From the NCBI RefSeq assembly GCF_002095395.1, contig NZ_MJEI01000085.1:19147-83146 (forward strand): a stretch of DNA of 64,000 nt, read 5' to 3'. This DNA is from Williamsia sp. 1135 (lineage in GTDB: Bacteria; Actinomycetota; Actinomycetes; Mycobacteriales; Mycobacteriaceae). The first letter of the stretch is position 1. Every line of letters begins with the position of its first letter. The notes below the pieces were generated by a model. The model was not told the DNA's origin. It was given only the letters and a program-made list of their open reading frames with translations, and made no database searches. The translations under genes were made by a program, and so were the position numbers. This document shows positions 17,182 to 26,104 of this stretch, in pieces.

Positions 17182-17739
17182 CTACGCAGCGAGGAGCATT
17201 GCAAGGACGGCGGTGTCGGGGTCGTTGCCGAGATCGACACCCACCTGATTGCGCATCATCACCACGGTGCCGTCGGCCTCGGCCTCGGCCCACCCAGCAC
17301 GATGCTCGAGCCCGAGCTCGGGGAGGCCGGGCAGCAGCACGCAGCCGGAGGCGACATCGGAGCACTCGGGGAGCGACGGACGCGTCTCTGACGGTGGATG
17401 CAGCATCAACAGTGCAGGTGGCGGCGTATAGAACGGGCCGGCGTCCACGAAGTCGTTGTCGATGACACTGCCGACCGCGAGCATCAGACCGACGGTGTCG
17501 GGGTCGCACACCTCAGGGCGGTCCTCGATCACGCTGAACACCGTCGTCGTGCGCAGGAAGCCGGGGCGGCAGGCGATCCGCACCGATGCGACAAGGGTCT
17601 GTGTCCATTCGAGCGTGGTGTCCGGCCAGCGACCCGAGATCAGGATCCCGCGTAGTTCGCCGTCTCGGTGGAAGGGAGTGAGCCCGATCGGAATGGATCC
17701 GGACCGCGACTTCTCGTGACCGGTGGCGTCCTCGCTCAT
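17182..17739 (-). CDS. Conserved hypothetical protein next to sodA (Rv3847 position)
   Basis: This 185-residue protein has no transmembrane segment, no signal peptide and no domain I recognise. The middle contains alternating hydrophobic strands and many prolines. Its ATG has a perfect AGGAGG eight bases upstream, and codon use is like its neighbours, so it is surely expressed. The position between sodA and the GDT1 gene matches Rv3847 of M. tuberculosis, which is also uncharacterised. Function unknown. Confidence 0.72.
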   Translation of the reverse strand: MSEDATGHEKSRSGSIPIGLTPFHRDGELRGILISGRWPDTTLEWTQTLVASVRIACRPGFLRTTTVFSVIEDRPEVCDPDTVGLMLAVGSVIDNDFVDAGPFYTPPPALLMLHPPSETRPSLPECSDVASGCVLLPGLPELGLEHRAGWAEAEADGTVVMMRNQVGVDLGNDPDTAVLAMLLAA

Positions 17740-17957
17740 GGTGACCTCCTGTTGCCGGAAGTGCTATTCGTTTATGTGATCGCCCTTGATCTCAAATTTT
17801 TGCCTGCTATCGCAGCATGCCCGGTGAATGGTTGGCACACAAGCCGACTCGACTGCTAAAACGGCGGTTTAACACGGAGTTCTCATCCGGCCCGTTCGCA
17901 TGCCGTGAGCCAAGCGAACTGACACCGCCCGGCGGGCGAAAGCGAGCCAAAAGCACA

Positions 17958-17984
17958 ACGGCCGCCCCGAAGGGCGACCGCCGT
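17958..17984. terminator. GNRA-type hairpin downstream of sodA
   Basis: The arms 17958-17967 and 17972-17984 (with a small bulge) close a CGAA tetraloop, 27 bp after the sodA stop on the minus strand. It is a probable terminator for sodA. Confidence 0.6.
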
Positions 17985-18010
17985 GTGAAATAGCGCGGAG
18001 CGGGGTGCGC

Positions 18011-18640
18011 TCAGGCAGGCACGATGAGGCCGGAGCCCTGTGCCTGAGCCTTGGCGAAACGCTCGGCGGCGTCGGCCCAGTTGACCACGTTCCACCAAGC
18101 CTTGACGTAGTCAGGCTTGACGTTCTGGTAGTCGAGGTAGAAGGCGTGCTCCCACATGTCGAGCATGACGATGGGGATAAAACCAACGGAAGTATTTCCG
18201 TGCTGATCGGTCAGTTGCTCGATCAGGAGCTTGCCTTCGATGGTGTCGTAGCCCAGGATCGCCCAGCCGCTGCCCTGCAATGTGGTGGCTGCGGCGGTGA
18301 AGTGCGCCTGGAACTTGTCGAACCCGCCGAACTGATCGTCGATGGCTGCGGCGAGGTCACCTTCTGGCTTGTCGCCACCGTTGGGCGACAGGTTCTTCCA
18401 GAAGATCGAGTGGTTGGTGTGCCCGCCGAGGTGGAAGGCCAGGTTGGCCGACAGCTGGAAGACCTTGTCGGCGATGGTGCCGTCTTCACGAGCAGCCGCC
18501 AGCTTCTCAACTGCAGTGTTCACGCCCTTGACGTAGGTGGCGTGGTGCTTGCTGTGGTGCAGCTCCATGATCCTGCCGGAGATGTGCGGCTCGAGAGCTG
18601 CGTAGTCGTAGTCCAGATCCGGCAAGGTGTATTCAGACAC
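18011..18640 (-). CDS. sodA: Superoxide dismutase, Mn/Fe family
   Basis: This 209-residue protein has all four metal ligands in standard places: His in [10 protein letters not shown], His in [11 protein letters not shown], and Asp and His in LDMWEHAFY. It converts superoxide to hydrogen peroxide and oxygen. At the position corresponding to His145 of the iron enzyme of M. tuberculosis this protein has Gln (TDQHGN), the residue typical of manganese-type enzymes. Manganese is therefore the likelier metal. There is no signal peptide. The start is GTG with GAGAGGA upstream. The GDT1 gene nearby fits a manganese link. Confidence 0.93.
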   Translation of the reverse strand: MSEYTLPDLDYDYAALEPHISGRIMELHHSKHHATYVKGVNTAVEKLAAAREDGTIADKVFQLSANLAFHLGGHTNHSIFWKNLSPNGGDKPEGDLAAAIDDQFGGFDKFQAHFTAAATTLQGSGWAILGYDTIEGKLLIEQLTDQHGNTSVGFIPIVMLDMWEHAFYLDYQNVKPDYVKAWWNVVNWADAAERFAKAQAQGSGLIVPA

Positions 18641-18835
18641 GATGTTCCTCTCACTATGCGGGGACGGAAAATCCCCAGTTTGTCGTCCTCTAAATGGGCT
18701 CTACCCGTTTGAGTGCACTTCCTACCCTTACGCAGGATATGGGGATGTGCAATAGCGTGCGCCAGATGCACCTCAAGCCTGGTTGAGGTTTGGCGATGCC
18801 GATCGGCCGTGGAAAACGACCCTGCTCTGCGCGTG

Positions 18836-19000
18836 CTAGGAGACGAAGATCAGAATGGCGAGCACCAGTAGCAGGGCCACGACGCTGATACCGGTGGTGA
18901 GGCAACGAGCCCCGACATTGATGGGTTCTGCACCCGGCCACGTTCGGGGACGACGCTCGAACAGTGGAGCGTTGTTTCCGGAACTGGTAGAGGCTGCCAC
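18836..19000 (-). CDS. Small single-pass membrane protein (54 aa)
   Basis: A short frame encodes a polar N-terminal part and one C-terminal transmembrane helix (LTTGISVVALLLVLAILIF, about 35-53). The GTG at 19000 has AGGAG with ideal spacing, which decides this start over longer upstream frames. It is divergent from the jet operon and may share the intergenic promoter region with it. No family recognised; it is too short for confident annotation. Confidence 0.5.
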   Translation of the reverse strand: MAASTSSGNNAPLFERRPRTWPGAEPINVGARCLTTGISVVALLLVLAILIFVS

Positions 19001-19217
19001 CCGTTCTCCTGCCGTCCGTTCCCACCCGGTGCGCCACTCGTGAGTGATTACCGTCACAAGCGCGTATGTGTCGCAAGCTAAGCATGTCTGCGGCCAGGAC
19101 TCAAGCCGTGATCGCGCGATGGGGCGTGGGCGCCCACCCAACTATCATCTTCCGCGGGGCACGCGATGCGAATGCTGTGCGTCCAAGAGCCAGGAAGATC
19201 GAGCGGAGGTGGATCGA

Positions 19218-20744
19218 TTGGCACGCCCGACTGCGGCGCAGCTGTACGCCGCCTACGGTGACAACGCCGACAGCGACGTCACCCTTCGCCTCCTGCGCTC
19301 GCGAAACGCGGTTCCTTACCTCGCGATCATGGCTGCCCGGCTGGCCGATGGTCAGGTCGACGGCGACCATTTGAGTGCGGGCGTGGAAAAAGACCTCGCA
19401 GATCTGGCCGACCATTGGCTGCAGCGCGGCTGGGAGCTGCCCACCGCGGACGACCTGCTCGACCGCTGGGTGCGCGCGGGGTATCTGGCCCGCACCCTCG
19501 TGACCGACACCCAGATCGAGCGGTACCAGCTCACGCGCGGGGCCACCCAGGCCATCGCCCAGGTACAGGCAGTGCGCCAGAACCGCACGGTCGCGACCGA
19601 AACGGTGCTCGAGCTGGTGATGTCGCGATTGTCGAACATCGCGGTGTCGATCAATCCCGATCCAGGTGAGCACATCCGTGACATCGATCAGAAGCTCAGC
19701 GAATTGACTGCCCGCAGAGCAGAACTCGCCGCCGGCGCGATTCCGGCGGTGGACACCCGCCGGGTTCTCGACGACATCAGGATGGTGAGTTCGCTCGCCG
19801 AACGGATGCCGGCAGACATCATCGGCTACGGGGAGAAGATGCGGGAGAACTCTCGTGCCCTGCTCACCAGCGGCCTCGACGCCGAGCAAGGGTCTCACGC
19901 GGACGTGCTCAACCGGATGTTCGACGGCCACGATGCGCTCGCCGACTCGGACGAGGGCAAGGCGTTCGACACGTTCTACACCCTGATCGCCGACCACCGG
20001 CTTCGCGAGGATCTCGAGGCGAGTATCGCGGCGATCGCGTCCGGGCTACCCAACCTGCCCCACGACCTGCTCGACACCCTCACCGGATTCATCGACCGGA
20101 TGTGGGACGAAGTGCAGTCGGTCGACGAGGTGCGGGGGCAGGTCTACCGCCGGATCAACACGTTCGTCAAGGACGGCGACTTCCTGCACTACCGGGCGCT
20201 GCGTAGCCAGATCTCCGACGCCCAGCGCGCCGCCGCCGCCGCGTTTGTCCATGCGGGTCCGGGCAAGGACATGGGCATCGCCGTTCCGATGAGCGCTGCA
20301 AGCTCCAATTCTGTTGGAGCGCTGGTCTTTCACGACGGGATCATCGATTCACCCGGTGCGGTGGCCGACACCGCGGGTGAGATCAGGATCGACCCGGCCG
20401 ACCTGGTCGGTGTGGAGTCGATCGACTGGCACGCCCTGACCGATGCGGTGAACGATGCCATCGCATCGGGACCCGCCGGTATCGACGAGGTCCTGGCATT
20501 GCTGCCGACCGCGCGGACCGGCGATGTGATCGGGATCTGGTCGCTGGCGCAGCGGCACGGTGCGACCGACGACACCCGCGCCGAGATCACCGTCCTGGCT
20601 CACACGGCCCGCGGTCTACGTGAGATCACCATGCCTGCAGTGCTTTTCACGCACTCGCTGCCCGACCCCATTACCGCGCAGCCACATGAGGTGATGCACT
20701 TGCTGGACGAGCCAGACGAAGCGGGACAGAAGGTGGTCAGGTGA
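19218..20744 (+). CDS. jetA: Wadjet/MksF-like kleisin subunit, DUF3375
   Basis: This protein of about 508 residues matches DUF3375, the JetA (MksF) kleisin-like subunit of the Wadjet/MksBEF condensins. Features are an N-terminal helical domain (LRLLRSRNAVPYLAIMAARL), a long helical middle, and a C-terminal winged-helix-like part. TTG 19218 is preferred because GGAGGT lies eight bases upstream. GTG 19209 overlaps that site. It is first of a tightly packed operon: its stop overlaps the next start (GTGA). In characterised systems JetABC load onto circular DNA and extrude loops while JetD cleaves plasmid DNA. Confidence 0.88.
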   Translation: MARPTAAQLYAAYGDNADSDVTLRLLRSRNAVPYLAIMAARLADGQVDGDHLSAGVEKDLADLADHWLQRGWELPTADDLLDRWVRAGYLARTLVTDTQIERYQLTRGATQAIAQVQAVRQNRTVATETVLELVMSRLSNIAVSINPDPGEHIRDIDQKLSELTARRAELAAGAIPAVDTRRVLDDIRMVSSLAERMPADIIGYGEKMRENSRALLTSGLDAEQGSHADVLNRMFDGHDALADSDEGKAFDTFYTLIADHRLREDLEASIAAIASGLPNLPHDLLDTLTGFIDRMWDEVQSVDEVRGQVYRRINTFVKDGDFLHYRALRSQISDAQRAAAAAFVHAGPGKDMGIAVPMSAASSNSVGALVFHDGIIDSPGAVADTAGEIRIDPADLVGVESIDWHALTDAVNDAIASGPAGIDEVLALLPTARTGDVIGIWSLAQRHGATDDTRAEITVLAHTARGLREITMPAVLFTHSLPDPITAQPHEVMHLLDEPDEAGQKVVR

Positions 20745-21526
20745 GTACTCCGGAAGAGCCGACGGGCGAGCAGGACATCCGGGAGCAGGAAGGCGAAGAC
20801 CTGTTCGTGGACGATCCGGGTGCATTGACCGAACCATCGGTCGATCTGTCGCACTTCGCCTTCGACGGCTCGGAGCCGGTCGGGACGATCAGCGACCCGC
20901 AGGTCGACGCGCGGTTCGATGGCGACACCTCCGCGCTACCCGCGCCGGTCTGTTACGCGCTGCAGGAGCTGGTTGCCGCCGCGCACGTCTCGGTGCGCTC
21001 GCGCAACTGGAAGACCATCGAGGTGCACGAAGAGGTCATCAGATCCCGGCTCTCCGAGCTGAACCTGCAGCTCGAGATCAATCGGGAACACAAGTACGCC
21101 TTCACCCGGCAGGTCTCGGAAAACGATCCGAGGCAACGCAATATCCTGCGCGCACAGACTCTCACCCTGGCCGCCTCGGTGCTGGCACTGTTCCTCCGGC
21201 AGAAGTATCTGACGAGTGCAGATGAGTCGGTGGTCGCAGAACGCGGCGAGATCATGGACCACATGCTCACCTACAAGCCGGTGTCGGACACCGACGAGGC
21301 CGGGTTCATCAAGCGTATCGATGCCGCCATCAACCAACTGGAGTCGCGCAAGATCATCCGCGCACTTCCGGGCACCGATCGTTACGTGGTGCACGGGGTG
21401 ATCGCGTCGTTGCTCGGGCCGGAGCAGGTCGCTGCGTACACCGAGGCCTATCGGCGACTCGCCGGGGAGCATGCCGAAGACGGGACCGACCTGACCGAGC
21501 TCGACGACCGGGAGCGCACGCCATGA
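20741..21526 (+). CDS. jetB: Wadjet/MksE-like subunit, DUF4194
   Basis: This 261-residue protein matches DUF4194, the JetB (MksE, kite-like) subunit. It has an acidic N-terminal tail (about 1-60) followed by two winged-helix-like repeats (VHEEVIRSRLSELNLQLEINREHKYAF region). It normally dimerises and binds the JetA kleisin. The GTG start overlaps the jetA stop and its stop overlaps the jetC ATG (ATGA), showing translational coupling that favours fixed subunit ratios. Confidence 0.87.
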   Translation: MSTPEEPTGEQDIREQEGEDLFVDDPGALTEPSVDLSHFAFDGSEPVGTISDPQVDARFDGDTSALPAPVCYALQELVAAAHVSVRSRNWKTIEVHEEVIRSRLSELNLQLEINREHKYAFTRQVSENDPRQRNILRAQTLTLAASVLALFLRQKYLTSADESVVAERGEIMDHMLTYKPVSDTDEAGFIKRIDAAINQLESRKIIRALPGTDRYVVHGVIASLLGPEQVAAYTEAYRRLAGEHAEDGTDLTELDDRERTP

Positions 21527-24500
21527 CCGAGATCCTCGAGAAGAACGAGCCGGCGGTGGCGGGTAAGCGCACCATGAACATCGGTCAATTCCGCCTTACC
21601 CGTATTCAATTGGTGAACTGGGGCACGTTCGACGGTTACAAGGATTATCCGATCGACGAGCGCGGCGTGATGCTCACCGGACCGTCGGGGTCGGGTAAGT
21701 CGTCGATGATGGACGGTCACTCGGTGGTCTTGCTGCCCACCTACGACCAGGTGTTCAACGCCTCCGCCGATCTGTCCGCGAAGGGCGCGAAGAAGGCCGC
21801 TCGTTCCATGGCCGATTATGTCCGTGGGGCATGGGCCGAGAACGATGACCGCTACAACCAGTCGCAGGTGCAGTACCTGCGGGCCGACGGAGCCACGTGG
21901 TCGGCGATCGCCGCGACCTACGACAACGGTGCCGGCTCGTCCACCACGGCGGTGGCCATCAAGTGGTTCCCGGGTTCGGGTACAGACGGCAGTTCGCTGC
22001 GTTCCTGGTATCAGTTGCACACCGGACATTTCGACCTGCTGTCGCTGAACGTCTGGGCGCAGAGCGGTTTCGACATCCGCAGGTACCGCGCGGCGAATCC
22101 GGCGGTGGAGTGCTTCGACGTGCAGAGTGCGTATCAGGAGGCCTTGCGGCGCCGGGTCGGTATCGGCCAGTCGTCGGCCGCGCTGTCTTTGATGGGCAAG
22201 GCGAAGGCGATGAAGAACGTCGGCGACCTCAACCTGTTCATCCGTACCTACATGCTCGACCGGCCGGAGACGTACGCGAAAGCGGAACGGCTGGTGGAGA
22301 ACTTCACCCAGCTGGACGAGGCCTACCAGGCTGCCGCCCGCGCCAACGCGCAGGAGCAGGTACTGCGTCCCATCCCTGACGCTTGGGACACCTATTGCAG
22401 CGCAGAAGAATCGACGACCCGCGCGGGGACTCTGCTGGGTCCTCCGATGCGTGCGTTCATGCGCGAGCACCGGATGACGCTGCTGCAAGCGCGCCTGGAC
22501 CAGATCGACACCGACCGTGAGCGTCTCGACAACGAGGTGGCCAATTGGGAGAACCTTGCCGACGAGCGCGAGGAGCGCCACACGTCGCTGCGTGATCAAC
22601 TGACCTCGGAGAAGGGCGAGCTGACCACCCTCGAATCCGAGCTGAAATCGTTCGAGCAGCAGGTCACTGCGCGGAACCGGGCGTACGAGCGGTATGCGAC
22701 CCTGGTCGGTGGCCTCGGGGAACAGACCCCGGAGACGCAGGACGAGTTCGCGGCGTTGCGGTTGCGGGCCCCCGAAATCGCTCGTGCGGCACGAGAATCC
22801 GCAGACAAGCTGGCCACCACGGCGCACAGCTTCTTCGCTGCGGAGACCGATGCCCGCCGCGAGTTCGAAGCCGCGGTCGAGGAACTCGCCAGCCTCAACA
22901 CCCGACGATCCCTGTTGCCCCGCGAGGTCTTGGGCCAGCGGGACGGGATAGCCCAGGCCACGGGTGTGCCCGCCGAAGACCTGCCGTTCGCCGCGGAGCT
23001 GATCGACGTCGATCCGGCCGAGAAGGATCGGTGGGCCGGTGCCGCCGAGCGGGTGCTGCGGGGGTTGGGCATGACAATGCTCGTACCCGAGGCGCACCGG
23101 ACGACGATCGGTGACTTCGTGAACCGCACGAATCTCGGTGGGGTCCTCGAATACCGTGTTTATCAGAACCATTCATCCGGCGGCGCTGATCCGGTTCCGG
23201 GTTCACTGGCGGAGAAGCTGCTGGTCGACGAACGCCATCCGGCAGGCGGCTGGCTCGCGGGTGTGGTGGCGCGGAGCGCGGAACACATCTGTGTCGATCT
23301 CCCGGCGCAGCTCGACCAGCATCCACTCGCCGTCACACCGCAGGGCCTGGTGAAGTCGGGGCGAGACCGATTCCGCAAGGACGATCGACGCTCGGTCTCC
23401 GATCGCACGCAGTGGATTCTCGGATCGAACACCGACGGCAAGCGGACCGCGCTCGAGGAACTGCGCGATCACCGGGAAGCGCTGTTCGCCGAGGCCCGGC
23501 AGGCGGCCCAGGACAAGCGAGATCTGTTGGAGGCCAATCGCGAACGCGCGAAGAACGCCGACGCGCTCGCGGCGTACGCCTCGTGGGCCGAGCTCAACTG
23601 GTGGTCCTCTCGTCGCGACGCCGATGAACTCAACGCCCGGATCGACCGTGTCCGCGAGAATCGGGTCGATCTCGCAGAACTCGAAGAGCAGGTCGAGATC
23701 GCCCGCGCTGACTGGAGAGAGGCCGTGGCCCGGGTCGGTGCGCTCGGTGACCAACTGGGCCATGTCGGTTCGGATTGGGACCGGTGGTTTGCCGAAGCCG
23801 AACAGGTGAAGGCCGAGAGCACGAAACTCGATGACGCGGACCGGGAGTATCTCGCGGGTGTGCTCGCGGAGACTCTCGCGGCAGGCGGCAAGACGCTGAC
23901 CCTCGACAATTACGGCGAGGTGCGCTCGGACCTGCGAAACGCCCTGGAAGCTGTGGTCGGAAAGGCCAATGCCGAGCGTGACGGCGCGGAGAACCGGATC
24001 GTGCGTGCGGGTGAGGCGTTCCTGCGGGAGTGGCCCGAGGCGTCGGCGAACCTCAGTGCGAGTGTCGAATACGCAGCCGACCTGGTGTCCATCCACCAGA
24101 GTCTGGTCGAGCACGGACTGGCCTCGACGCAGCAGCGCTTCCGGCAGCTGATCACCACCGACATCAGTCATTCGGTGTCCAACCTGTACAAGGAGATCGC
24201 GGACACCAACAAGCGGATCACCCGCGGTATCGCCGAGGTCAACATCGGCTTGCAGCGGGTCGACTTCAACGAGGACACCTACCTGCAGATCGCCCAACTG
24301 CACAACCCGACGGAGGAGTCACGGGAGTTCGCCAAGATCGTCGACTCGATGATCCGGGATGCTCCGGCGGCCAAGTCCGGCGACGGTGCCGTACTGGCGC
24401 GGCAGTTCTATCGCATCCGCGGTCTCGTCGCGCGGCTCACAGGAACCGATGCGGAGAACCGCCGCTGGTGCGACAACGTGCTGGATGTTCGCAACAGCTA

Positions 24501-24930
24501 CACCTTCTACGGTAAGGAACTCAGCTCCGGGGCCCCCGCTGACGACCCTCCGGTACACACCTACCGCAACACCGCGTCCAACTCCGGTGGCGAGCAGGAG
24601 AAGCTCGTCGCCTTCTGTCTTGCTGCGGCACTGAGCTTTTCTCTCTCGCACGGAGAAGACCACCGACCGGGCTTCGCTCCGTTGATGCTGGACGAGGCGT
24701 TCAGCAAATCGGACGAGACCTTCAGCTCGCAATCGCTGCGGGCGTTCGAGCAGTTCGGTTTCCAACTGATCATCGCGGCCCCGATCCGCATGGTCGGCAT
24801 CGTCGAACCGTTCATCGGTCAGGTCATCCTGGTGGACAAGCAGACCGGGGAAGGCGGCGCTCGCTCGGATGCTCGCGCAGCGACCTTCGGTGAGCTCGCA
24901 GCGGCCCGGGCAACCGGCGGAAGAAAGTAG
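21523..24930 (+). CDS. jetC: Wadjet/MksB-like SMC ATPase
   Basis: This 1135-residue SMC-like ATPase has the Walker A GPSGSGKS at 53-60. Long coiled-coil arms run at about 310-480 and 640-860, interrupted by a hinge-like globular part (about 500-630). The ABC signature SGGEQ is at 1021-1025 and Walker B LMLDEAF has catalytic D1057-E1058. The first helix-strand set (IQLVNWGTFDGY) is typical of the MukB/MksB/JetC branch. It would dimerise, bind JetA and JetB and drive ATP-dependent DNA loop extrusion. No disruption is visible, so the motor appears intact. The operon continues into an HTH_42 gene instead of jetD. Confidence 0.92.
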   Translation: MTEILEKNEPAVAGKRTMNIGQFRLTRIQLVNWGTFDGYKDYPIDERGVMLTGPSGSGKSSMMDGHSVVLLPTYDQVFNASADLSAKGAKKAARSMADYVRGAWAENDDRYNQSQVQYLRADGATWSAIAATYDNGAGSSTTAVAIKWFPGSGTDGSSLRSWYQLHTGHFDLLSLNVWAQSGFDIRRYRAANPAVECFDVQSAYQEALRRRVGIGQSSAALSLMGKAKAMKNVGDLNLFIRTYMLDRPETYAKAERLVENFTQLDEAYQAAARANAQEQVLRPIPDAWDTYCSAEESTTRAGTLLGPPMRAFMREHRMTLLQARLDQIDTDRERLDNEVANWENLADEREERHTSLRDQLTSEKGELTTLESELKSFEQQVTARNRAYERYATLVGGLGEQTPETQDEFAALRLRAPEIARAARESADKLATTAHSFFAAETDARREFEAAVEELASLNTRRSLLPREVLGQRDGIAQATGVPAEDLPFAAELIDVDPAEKDRWAGAAERVLRGLGMTMLVPEAHRTTIGDFVNRTNLGGVLEYRVYQNHSSGGADPVPGSLAEKLLVDERHPAGGWLAGVVARSAEHICVDLPAQLDQHPLAVTPQGLVKSGRDRFRKDDRRSVSDRTQWILGSNTDGKRTALEELRDHREALFAEARQAAQDKRDLLEANRERAKNADALAAYASWAELNWWSSRRDADELNARIDRVRENRVDLAELEEQVEIARADWREAVARVGALGDQLGHVGSDWDRWFAEAEQVKAESTKLDDADREYLAGVLAETLAAGGKTLTLDNYGEVRSDLRNALEAVVGKANAERDGAENRIVRAGEAFLREWPEASANLSASVEYAADLVSIHQSLVEHGLASTQQRFRQLITTDISHSVSNLYKEIADTNKRITRGIAEVNIGLQRVDFNEDTYLQIAQLHNPTEESREFAKIVDSMIRDAPAAKSGDGAVLARQFYRIRGLVARLTGTDAENRRWCDNVLDVRNSYTFYGKELSSGAPADDPPVHTYRNTASNSGGEQEKLVAFCLAAALSFSLSHGEDHRPGFAPLMLDEAFSKSDETFSSQSLRAFEQFGFQLIIAAPIRMVGIVEPFIGQVILVDKQTGEGGARSDARAATFGELAAARATGGRK

Positions 24931-24933
24931 ATC

Positions 24934-26016
24934 GTGGCCCGCCAGATCACGCTCAGACAGTGGAATCGGACGCTGCTGCAGCGCCAGCATCTACTCGAGC
25001 GCGTCGACGAGGACATCCTGGAGGTGCTCGATCGCTGCGTCGGACTGCAATCCCAGGATCCTCGCGCCGCGTTCTACGGATTGTGGTCCCGTATCTCCGA
25101 TTTCGATCCGCTGGATCTCGACGATCTGATGACGGACCGCGAAGTGATCCGAATGGCGTTGCTGAGGAGCACCGTCTTCCTGATGGATGCCGAGGACGCC
25201 CGCTGGGTCCGTCCGCTCGCCCAGGCGAGTCTGGACGGTGAACTACGGTCCAACCACGCGAAAAGGCTTGCCGGTGCCGATCTTGCCGACGTCGCCGAAT
25301 ACGGTCGGCAATTGCTCTCGGGCACACAGCTTCCCGTCAAGTCGCTGAAGGACTCGTTGGCGGCTCGCTGGCCCGATGCCGACAGTTCTTCCCTGGTCAC
25401 CGTGGTCCGATGCCTGGAGCCCCTGGTGCAGGTGCCACCGAGGGGGACCTGGACGGGTTCGGCGACCACCACTTACAGCCTCTACGACGAGTGGTGCGGC
25501 CCCGGCGAATCGTCGGTCACGGGCGAGGACGCGATCAAGGATCTGATCAGGCTGTACCTGCGCGGGTTTGGGCCGGCCAGCATCAAAGGCATCCAGACCT
25601 GGGCCGGCATGACCAGGCTGCGGCCGATCGTGGAGGCCATGGAAGCCGACTGGGAACTGGGGAAGCTCGAAGGTCCGGATGGCGAAGAGCTGTTCGACAT
25701 CGACGGACTCGCGCTGGCCGACGAGGACGCCGCGGCGCCGGTGAGGTTGGTGGCCCCCTTCGACAACATCGTGCTGGCCCAGGGCCCCGATCGTGGGCGG
25801 GTCGTCGACGACGACATCCTCAAGAAGCTCGCCACCCCGAACGGCCGCTCGCCTGGTTTCGTGCTGATCGATGGTCGCGTCGCAGGCATGTGGCACCCGC
25901 GCAAGAACGGCAAGGCCACCACGATCGAGGTGGATGTCTTCTCGAAGATCTCCGCCGCCGATCGTCGGGCAGTAGAGGACGAGCGGGAGCAGCTGGTCGA
26001 TTTCTGCAACACCTGA
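24934..26016 (+). CDS. HTH_42/AlkZ-superfamily DNA-binding protein in the jetD position
   Basis: This 360-residue protein has the layout of HTH_42 (PF06224) proteins, the superfamily that includes the AlkZ and YcaQ/AlkX DNA glycosylases. An N-terminal winged-helix part contains LQSQDPRAAFYGLW, where Q-x-Q is the catalytic pattern reported for AlkZ. A middle motif YLRGFGPASIKGIQTWAG and a C-terminal part with PFDNIVL and VLIDGRVAGMW follow. None of the TOPRIM/DUF2220 features of JetD are present. The GTG start lies three bases after the jetC stop, so co-transcription is nearly certain. A role as DNA-acting effector or regulator of the condensin is my inference; chance adjacency cannot be excluded. 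Confidence 0.83.
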   Translation: MARQITLRQWNRTLLQRQHLLERVDEDILEVLDRCVGLQSQDPRAAFYGLWSRISDFDPLDLDDLMTDREVIRMALLRSTVFLMDAEDARWVRPLAQASLDGELRSNHAKRLAGADLADVAEYGRQLLSGTQLPVKSLKDSLAARWPDADSSSLVTVVRCLEPLVQVPPRGTWTGSATTTYSLYDEWCGPGESSVTGEDAIKDLIRLYLRGFGPASIKGIQTWAGMTRLRPIVEAMEADWELGKLEGPDGEELFDIDGLALADEDAAAPVRLVAPFDNIVLAQGPDRGRVVDDDILKKLATPNGRSPGFVLIDGRVAGMWHPRKNGKATTIEVDVFSKISAADRRAVEDEREQLVDFCNT

Positions 26017-26104
26017 GGCGACCGCCGCGTGCGGCAGTTACTGTCTATGGTGACAAGTAAGTCATCGTTGCCGAGTACGTGCCGTCGAGCCCGGAGGTTT
26101 CATC

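Noticed and set aside
21448..23172. Long antisense frame within jetC
   Set aside because: It is the shadow of an SMC ATPase with intact motifs.
24934..26016. Reading this gene as a divergent JetD
   Set aside because: Motifs along the whole length fit HTH_42; no TOPRIM/DUF2220 acidic motif is found.
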